Origin: JBCAWW01 sp039024315
Lineage (GTDB): Bacteria > Bacteroidota > Bacteroidia > J057
Direction of reading: 5' to 3'
Assembly (NCBI GenBank): GCA_039024315.1
Contig: JBCCQN010000117.1
Location: forward strand, 1 to 25,980
Length of the DNA: 25,980 nucleotides
Shown here: piece after piece, positions 21,638-25,980 of the stretch
How positions within the stretch are numbered: position 1 is the stretch's first letter
Layout: each line of letters opens with the position of its first letter
Program-made: the position numbers and the translations under genes
The notes under the pieces: model-generated
What the model saw: the letters and a program-made list of their open reading frames with translations, nothing else
The model's database searches: none
Told to the model about the DNA's origin: nothing

Positions 21638-22900
21638 ATGCTAATCAAAAGCCTTCCATTATTTGTCCTCGGACTTAGTCTTATCGCCTGTAACAATACC
21701 CAAAGTCTTAATTCCAAAGAGACATCTCAAGCTGGCCCCTCGACAGAGTACGATGGTACCATAGAAAATGTAGACGCTCGATGTGAGCAGATTTACACGG
21801 AGCCCCCTTTTCGTTTTGTGGAAGGCATCAAAACCATCGATCATTTAGTTATGGTACCTGATAAAGGCATTTATGCCCTTGGCTCTGCCTATACAGGCCA
21901 AGGCCGTGATGGAGACTTACGTTTGATTCATTTTGATGCTAAGCTCAATGAGCTCTGGCGTAAAGAGTATGAAAGCAATTCGGTAGAGTGGGGCAAAGAC
22001 TTGCTATTTGCCCAAGATCACCTTTACAGCCTTGCCACTCGCTTTATCAACGGCAAAGGCGACAATGAAATTTACGTTTTAAAGACAGATTTGGCAGGAG
22101 AGAGAGTTTGGTCCATTACCGGAGGGACCCCTGGCTATGACGTAGGGATTGACCTCGAATTCTATCAGGATGAGTTGTTGGTGGTCGGGCGTAATGTCCT
22201 CTCCGATGAGATTAATTCTTTTGTCTATCGCACAGATGGGAAGGAGGATAGCATGCAGATATTTAGTCGCCCTGAAACCAATCTTGAATCATTTATCCAG
22301 CCTTATGGCGAAGATAAACTGCTGGTGGCTTCCATCATTGCTGACGAGCAAAGAGAAAAGTGGCTAGAGATTAGCTGTTTTGATAGCGATTTTAGTGAAT
22401 TATGGAATCGCAAGGTGGTTGACCTTAGCGGAGATAATCCCCAAGGGAAAATGTTGATTGACCAGCAGGGCAATATCTACTTGATGGGACATCTTGGGGT
22501 GTCAGAATATGGCTATCAGATTTTGATTGCCAAACTCAATAGTGCCGCAGAAACTGAGTGGATCAAAACCTACGGTTTGTTTGTAGAAGGCCAATCCATG
22601 GGCCGAATCGACATGGGCCAATTCATGATTGAAGGCCAGGATGGTTCTATCATGATTGGGGGTAATACCGGTAGCTTGATTGGTACGGGTATTAATTATG
22701 TTTTTTCCATCGACGCCACTGGTGCTGCCGTATGGGCCAAAGCCTATGTCAATCCCAATGGTTATTTGACCAGTGCTGCTTATGATCAAGAAGCGCAAAG
22801 CTATGTGCTAGGAGGCTATTTTCGCCGGACCTTATCCTCAGATGAAATCTCGCAAGGCTTTTTGTTACCAATAGACTTGCAAGGGCAGCCCATAGAGTAG
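21638..22900 (+). CDS. Predicted beta-propeller lipoprotein, function unknown
   Basis: This 420-residue lipoprotein has its signal peptide ending in LIAC (Cys18), followed by a polar linker (to about 50). The rest is built of repeated strands of one type, in which an aromatic or glycine-rich reporter (GIYALGSAYTGQGRDGDLRLIHFDAKLNELWRKEY, DNEIYVLKTDLAGERVWSITGG, GYQILIAKLNSAAETEWIKTYG, NYVFSIDATGAAVWAKAY) describes an element followed by a tryptophan. This is the pattern of Bacteroidota propeller proteins with D-x-x-G-x-x-x-W repeats, often annotated as T9SS-associated or delta-60 repeat proteins, but no sorting domain is present. About six or seven blades fit. It probably sits on the envelope as a binding scaffold. 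A T-tailed hairpin begins at its last base. Confidence 0.82.
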   Translation: MLIKSLPLFVLGLSLIACNNTQSLNSKETSQAGPSTEYDGTIENVDARCEQIYTEPPFRFVEGIKTIDHLVMVPDKGIYALGSAYTGQGRDGDLRLIHFDAKLNELWRKEYESNSVEWGKDLLFAQDHLYSLATRFINGKGDNEIYVLKTDLAGERVWSITGGTPGYDVGIDLEFYQDELLVVGRNVLSDEINSFVYRTDGKEDSMQIFSRPETNLESFIQPYGEDKLLVASIIADEQREKWLEISCFDSDFSELWNRKVVDLSGDNPQGKMLIDQQGNIYLMGHLGVSEYGYQILIAKLNSAAETEWIKTYGLFVEGQSMGRIDMGQFMIEGQDGSIMIGGNTGSLIGTGINYVFSIDATGAAVWAKAYVNPNGYLTSAAYDQEAQSYVLGGYFRRTLSSDEISQGFLLPIDLQGQPIE

Positions 22901-22920
22901 GAGCAATTACTGCTCCTTTT
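22900..22920 (+). terminator. Short hairpin terminator after the propeller lipoprotein
   Basis: GGAGCA/TGCTCC (22900-22905 with 22911-22916), five-base loop, then four T residues. It overlaps the 3' end of the convergent aldolase gene. The stem is short, so confidence is moderate. Confidence 0.45.
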
Positions 22921-23920
22921 GCTCCTTCATATCGAGCGCAACGTCTACGATCATATCTTCTTGTCCTCCCACCATCTTACGATTGCCCAATTCCTCAAGG
23001 ATCTCGCGGGTATCGATGCCGTACTGTTGGGAGGCCTTTTCTGAGTGCAACAAGAAGCTTGAATAGACACCCGCATAACCAAGGGACAAGGTCTCTCGGT
23101 CCACTTGGACCGGACGCACTTGGATTGGCCTGATCAAATCATCAGCCGCATCCATGAGCGGGAAAAGCTCGCAGCGGTGCTTGTCTTGTAGGCCCATTTT
23201 ATTGAGTACGGCGATTAAAGCTTCTAGTGGACAATTACCCGCTCCTGCGCCCATACCAGCAAGAGAAGCGTCTAGGCGAGTGGCCCCATGCTGCATGGCG
23301 ACTATGGTATTGGCTACGCCCAAGGATAAGTTTTGGTGGCAATGAATGCCAATCTCAGTTTTATCATCGAGGATATCTCGATAGGCTTTTATACGTTCGG
23401 CGACGCCGTCCATCAAAAGAGCACCTGCCGAATCGGTTACGTATACACAATCAGCTCCATAAGACTCCATCAATTTGGCTTGCTCTGCTAAGCCCTTGGG
23501 ATCGTTCATATGAGACATCATCAGGAAGCCTCCTACGTCCATCCCTAGCTTTTTCGCGGCTTCGATATGCTGAGCAGAGATATCGGCCTCAGTACAGTGA
23601 GTTGCTATGCGAACACTTCTGACGCCCAAATCATAGGCTTTTTTGAGATCTTCGATGGTACCGATACCCGGCAATAAGAGCGTAGTCAAAACAGCCTGCT
23701 CAAGCCCCTCAGCTAAGCCCTCAAGCCATTCCCAATCGGTATGCGCACCGAAGCCATAATTAAAACTGGCTCCTGCCAAACCATCCCCATGAGAAACCTC
23801 AATTGCGTCTACTCCTGCTTGGTCCAAGGCCTTCGCAACAGTCCGGATTTGTTCTTTGCTGTATTGGTGGCGAATGGCATGCATGCCATCTCTGAGGGTA
23901 ACGTCTTGTATATAAAGCAT
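22907..23920 (-). CDS. 4-hydroxy-2-oxovalerate aldolase (DmpG/MhpE)
   Basis: This aldolase splits 4-hydroxy-2-oxovalerate into pyruvate and acetaldehyde, the last-but-one step of meta-cleavage pathways for aromatic compounds. It belongs to the HMG-CoA-lyase-like TIM barrels: VTLRDGMHAIRHQYS gives the Arg-Asp pair (10/11), GADCVYVTDSAGAL is a barrel strand, and GIHCHQNLSLGVAN supplies the metal ligands His193 and His195. DASLAGMGAGAGNCPLEAL is diagnostic. The frame opens at TTG 23932, but ATG at 23920 gives 337 residues and the standard short N-terminus. It is the last gene of the operon hydratase-dehydrogenase-aldolase, where it forms a channelled complex with the dehydrogenase upstream so that acetaldehyde does not escape (known for DmpFG). 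Confidence 0.96.
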   Translation of the reverse strand: MLYIQDVTLRDGMHAIRHQYSKEQIRTVAKALDQAGVDAIEVSHGDGLAGASFNYGFGAHTDWEWLEGLAEGLEQAVLTTLLLPGIGTIEDLKKAYDLGVRSVRIATHCTEADISAQHIEAAKKLGMDVGGFLMMSHMNDPKGLAEQAKLMESYGADCVYVTDSAGALLMDGVAERIKAYRDILDDKTEIGIHCHQNLSLGVANTIVAMQHGATRLDASLAGMGAGAGNCPLEALIAVLNKMGLQDKHRCELFPLMDAADDLIRPIQVRPVQVDRETLSLGYAGVYSSFLLHSEKASQQYGIDTREILEELGNRKMVGGQEDMIVDVALDMKEQKEQ

Positions 23921-23957
23921 TTGATTGTCCAATTGTGAATAAAAAAAGAGCTGGCAA

Positions 23958-24878
23958 TTATTGCGAAACTAAGCGTTCGCCAGTGGCGAGAGCAGCCGAA
24001 GTCATAATGTCCAGATTACCCGCATACTCCGGCAGATAATGTCCGGCACCGACTACTTTTAAAAAGACCGAGGTCTTGAGGCCATGTCGGTAGCCCAAGC
24101 CTTCGATAAAGACTGCCTTGTCCTCAGGGATCTCCTCAAATTGCACGGCCTGATGGAGCTGATAGCCCGGTACGTATTTTTGCACCTCAGCGACCATCTC
24201 ATGAATGCTCTGTCGGATGGCTTCCTGATCCGCATTTTCGCTCAGGGTGAAGACCGTATCGCGCATGACCAGAGGAGGCTCCGCAGGATTGAGGATGATA
24301 ATGGCTTTCCCACGTTCGGCACCGCCGACCTTCTCAATTGCCGCTGCTGTGGTCTCCGTAAACTCATCGATATTGGCGCGGGTCCCCGGTCCTGCAGACT
24401 TACTGGCGATGGAAGCGACAATCTCCCCATAATGTACTTTCGCTACCCTTGACACGGCAGCTACGATGGGAATAGTTGCTTGTCCACCACAGGTAACCAT
24501 ATTGACATTGGCCACATCCATATTGGCGTCAAAATTGACTGGAGGGACCAAATATGGCCCAATAGCTGCAGGGGTGAGGTCGACGATTTTCTTGTCTGCA
24601 TATTGCTTGACAAAGCCCCAATTGTAATGATGGGCCTTAGCTGAGGTAGCATCGAATACTAATTTGATTTCCTCCCATTCGGGCATATCGATCAAGCCTT
24701 TGATGCCCTCATGGGTAGTTTTATACCCCATTCTTTGGGCGCGGGCGAGCCCATCTGATTGGGGATCAATCCCAACCATCACGGACATCTGCAAAATAGC
24801 AGAAGTGCGGATGATCTTGATCATGAGATCTGTCCCAATATTGCCGGGGCCAATGATGGCTACTTTGATTTTTTCCAT
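23958..24878 (-). CDS. Acetaldehyde dehydrogenase, acylating (DmpF/MhpF)
   Basis: This enzyme oxidises acetaldehyde to acetyl-CoA with NAD and CoA, and works in a complex with the aldolase encoded just downstream. The NAD-binding motif is GPGNIG at 10-15. The catalytic cysteine is Cys130 in VNMVTCGGQATIP. FDATSAKAHHYNWG and SAGPGTRANIDEFTETTA are family blocks. ATG at 24878 gives 306 residues, and the frame also opens at a TTG (24893) that would overlap the hydratase stop. With the ATG, the gap to the hydratase gene is four bases. The gene order E-F-G matches the classical dmp/mhp arrangement, so the whole operon probably makes pyruvate and acetyl-CoA from 2-oxopent-4-enoate. Confidence 0.96.
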   Translation of the reverse strand: MEKIKVAIIGPGNIGTDLMIKIIRTSAILQMSVMVGIDPQSDGLARAQRMGYKTTHEGIKGLIDMPEWEEIKLVFDATSAKAHHYNWGFVKQYADKKIVDLTPAAIGPYLVPPVNFDANMDVANVNMVTCGGQATIPIVAAVSRVAKVHYGEIVASIASKSAGPGTRANIDEFTETTAAAIEKVGGAERGKAIIILNPAEPPLVMRDTVFTLSENADQEAIRQSIHEMVAEVQKYVPGYQLHQAVQFEEIPEDKAVFIEGLGYRHGLKTSVFLKVVGAGHYLPEYAGNLDIMTSAALATGERLVSQ

Positions 24879-24882
24879 AGTC

Positions 24883-25668
24883 TTAATTCCCAAATCTTAC
24901 TGAAACTTCTCCCAAACCATCAAATACAGCCCTGACGCTATCCCCCGGCTCCACGGCCACCATAGGACCAAGTGCCCCTGTTAGGACAATATCTCCTGCT
25001 TGTAAAGGACTACCTAGCTTCGCCATGGTCTTAGCCAACCACATGGTTGCGGTCAAGGGAGAACCTAAACAGTCTGCACCTGTTCCTTCCGATACTTTCT
25101 CCGCATTTTTGAAGAGCTGCATACGGCTGGTGATGAGGTCCAGATGGGTGAGAGGTAAAGGCCTATGCCCAAGGACAAAATGGCTAGCAGATGCATTATC
25201 CGCGATCGTATCAGCAATTCTGATGTTCCAATTTTCGATGCGGCTCCCCACAATTTCGATGGCGGCTACCGCATAATCGATGGCAGAAAATAGTTCTGCA
25301 GTGGTGATGGAAGCAGAGGGAAGACTTTCTTTCATCACAAAAGCAATTTCGGCTTCGGCCTTGGGCTGCATGAGCTGGTCCCAAGGAATTACTGCTCCGT
25401 GCATCACCTCCATATCATCAAACAGCAAACCGTAGTCGGGCTGATCGACGCCTAATTGTTTTTGCACGGCTTCGGAGGTTAAACCGATTTTACAGCCGAT
25501 TTGCCTTGCTCCTGAGGCAATCCGTAATTGGTTATTGATTTTTTGCACCTCGTAGGCATCTTCCAAGGCAGTGGCCCCTATTAAGTCCCGTATGGGCGGG
25601 CATACATTGCCTGAGGCGCTCGCCTCGCGTAGCTGTTTGGCAGCAGTTTGAATAGTAGTATCAGACAT
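24883..25668 (-). CDS. 2-oxopent-4-enoate hydratase (DmpE/MhpD family)
   Basis: This enzyme adds water to 2-oxopent-4-enoate to give 4-hydroxy-2-oxovalerate, the substrate of the aldolase at the end of the operon. At 261 residues it has family length, and the signatures are clear: CKIGLTSEAVQKQLGV (substrate-binding strand), PDYGLLFDDM, PKAEAEIAFV with the metal-binding glutamates, then AAIEIVGSRIENWNIRIADTIADNAS and GDIVLTGALGPM. The related decarboxylase DmpH has the same fold, so that activity is the alternative; the neighbours favour the hydratase. It is the first gene of the operon, divergent from an aldehyde dehydrogenase gene. The 111-base divergent region shows no perfect TAnnTTTG box. 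Confidence 0.93.
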   Translation of the reverse strand: MSDTTIQTAAKQLREASASGNVCPPIRDLIGATALEDAYEVQKINNQLRIASGARQIGCKIGLTSEAVQKQLGVDQPDYGLLFDDMEVMHGAVIPWDQLMQPKAEAEIAFVMKESLPSASITTAELFSAIDYAVAAIEIVGSRIENWNIRIADTIADNASASHFVLGHRPLPLTHLDLITSRMQLFKNAEKVSEGTGADCLGSPLTATMWLAKTMAKLGSPLQAGDIVLTGALGPMVAVEPGDSVRAVFDGLGEVSVRFGN

Positions 25669-25779
25669 GGAGAATAGTATGAGCCGCTAAAATCGGGATT
25701 TATTTAATTCTATGCCTATTCCCCCTAGTTTTCCTGTAAATTTTCGTGATTTTTGACTTTCTCTCCAATCTAATTTGCT

Positions 25780-25980
25780 ATGGCGCTACAATATTCGGCC
25801 CTGCTTCAGCAGAACGCTTATCTCAACGGACAGTGGTATAATGATCCTCAATTAGATCGCTTTAAGGTACTCAACCCTTTCGATCAAAGTGAGATTGCGC
25901 AGGTACTGGACTGTGGACCTGAAGAGACCCGTTTTGCGATTGATAAAGCATATGCGGCTTTTTCGGATTGGAGTCAGCGC
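25780..25980 (+). CDS. Aldehyde dehydrogenase, N-terminal part (cut by window edge)
   Basis: 67 codons are visible, from ATG 25780 to the right edge. The segment AYLNGQWYND, KVLNPFDQSEIAQV, ETRFAIDKAYAAFSDWSQR is the standard N-terminus of NAD(P)-dependent aldehyde dehydrogenases and looks most like the succinate-semialdehyde dehydrogenase branch. Its position, divergent from a meta-cleavage operon, would also suit a hydroxymuconic or aminomuconic semialdehyde dehydrogenase. The catalytic domain lies outside the window, so the substrate cannot be settled. Codons 8-14 (CTGCTTCAGCAGAACGCTTAT) resemble the dispersed repeat, but LxxQNAYLNGQW also fits the family, so the resemblance may be partly chance. 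Confidence 0.88.
   Translation, partial: MALQYSALLQQNAYLNGQWYNDPQLDRFKVLNPFDQSEIAQVLDCGPEETRFAIDKAYAAFSDWSQR

Noticed and set aside
23227..23622. 131-residue frame on the plus strand
   Set aside because: It is wholly antisense to the well-supported aldolase gene and has a composition typical of a shadow frame.
25751..25777. TTTTG and TAATTTG as a promoter for the aldehyde dehydrogenase
   Set aside because: The -7 box spacing is off by one base and its predicted start would fall inside the gene.

Overview
The window looks like chromosomal DNA from a free-living member of the Bacteroidota, most likely Saprospiria or Cytophagia-like. The evidence is two secreted proteins with type IX secretion-style C-terminal domains, many LxAC-type lipoproteins, Bacteroidota-type -7 boxes (TAnnTTTG) before a tRNA and before rfbB, LytS/LytTR signalling, and a parB gene beside a likely DUF5683 gene, an order usual in this phylum. 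The lineage below phylum level is inference.

Layout. 1-2.1 kb (minus strand): the start of a DS-rich secreted protein, parB, and a pyridoxal kinase-like gene where parA might be expected. 2.2-5.6 kb (plus): a HAD phosphatase, a GNAT acetyltransferase, two tandem META-domain lipoproteins and an AlkA-type DNA glycosylase. 5.6-8.2 kb: a repeat-bearing gap, a Rof-like protein with a strong terminator, rfbB, and an overlapping membrane protein with an HEIGH motif. 8.3-12.9 kb (minus): a SCO-family lipoprotein, a DUF2279-type protein, and two tandem paralogous T9SS cargo proteins. 13.2 kb: tRNA-Ser(UGA) with its own promoter and terminator. 13.3-15.4 kb (minus): a cupin remnant, then a LytTR regulator and its histidine kinase. 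15.6-20.7 kb: a LACTB-like serine hydrolase, a DUF418 membrane protein preceded by a CRP-like site, a Crp/Fnr regulator, a cyclophilin lipoprotein, and a zinc-ribbon protein of unknown role. 20.9-21.4 kb (minus): a DUF433/DUF5615 toxin-antitoxin-like pair whose DUF5615 gene carries one in-frame stop. 21.6-22.9 kb: a propeller-like lipoprotein. 22.9-25.7 kb (minus): the lower meta-cleavage operon (hydratase, acylating acetaldehyde dehydrogenase, aldolase), which takes 2-oxopent-4-enoate to pyruvate and acetyl-CoA. A divergent aldehyde dehydrogenase gene is cut by the right edge.

The most distinctive feature not explained by genes is a family of short dispersed repeats, roughly AGCGTTCnGCGnAGC. 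Copies lie in intergenic DNA and also inside reading frames, where one phase reads AAQNA in two unrelated proteins. I see no CRISPR array, transposase, prophage or clear defence island. Most genes are ordinary housekeeping or envelope genes; the less familiar ones are the HEIGH membrane protein, the zinc-ribbon protein and the paired T9SS proteins.
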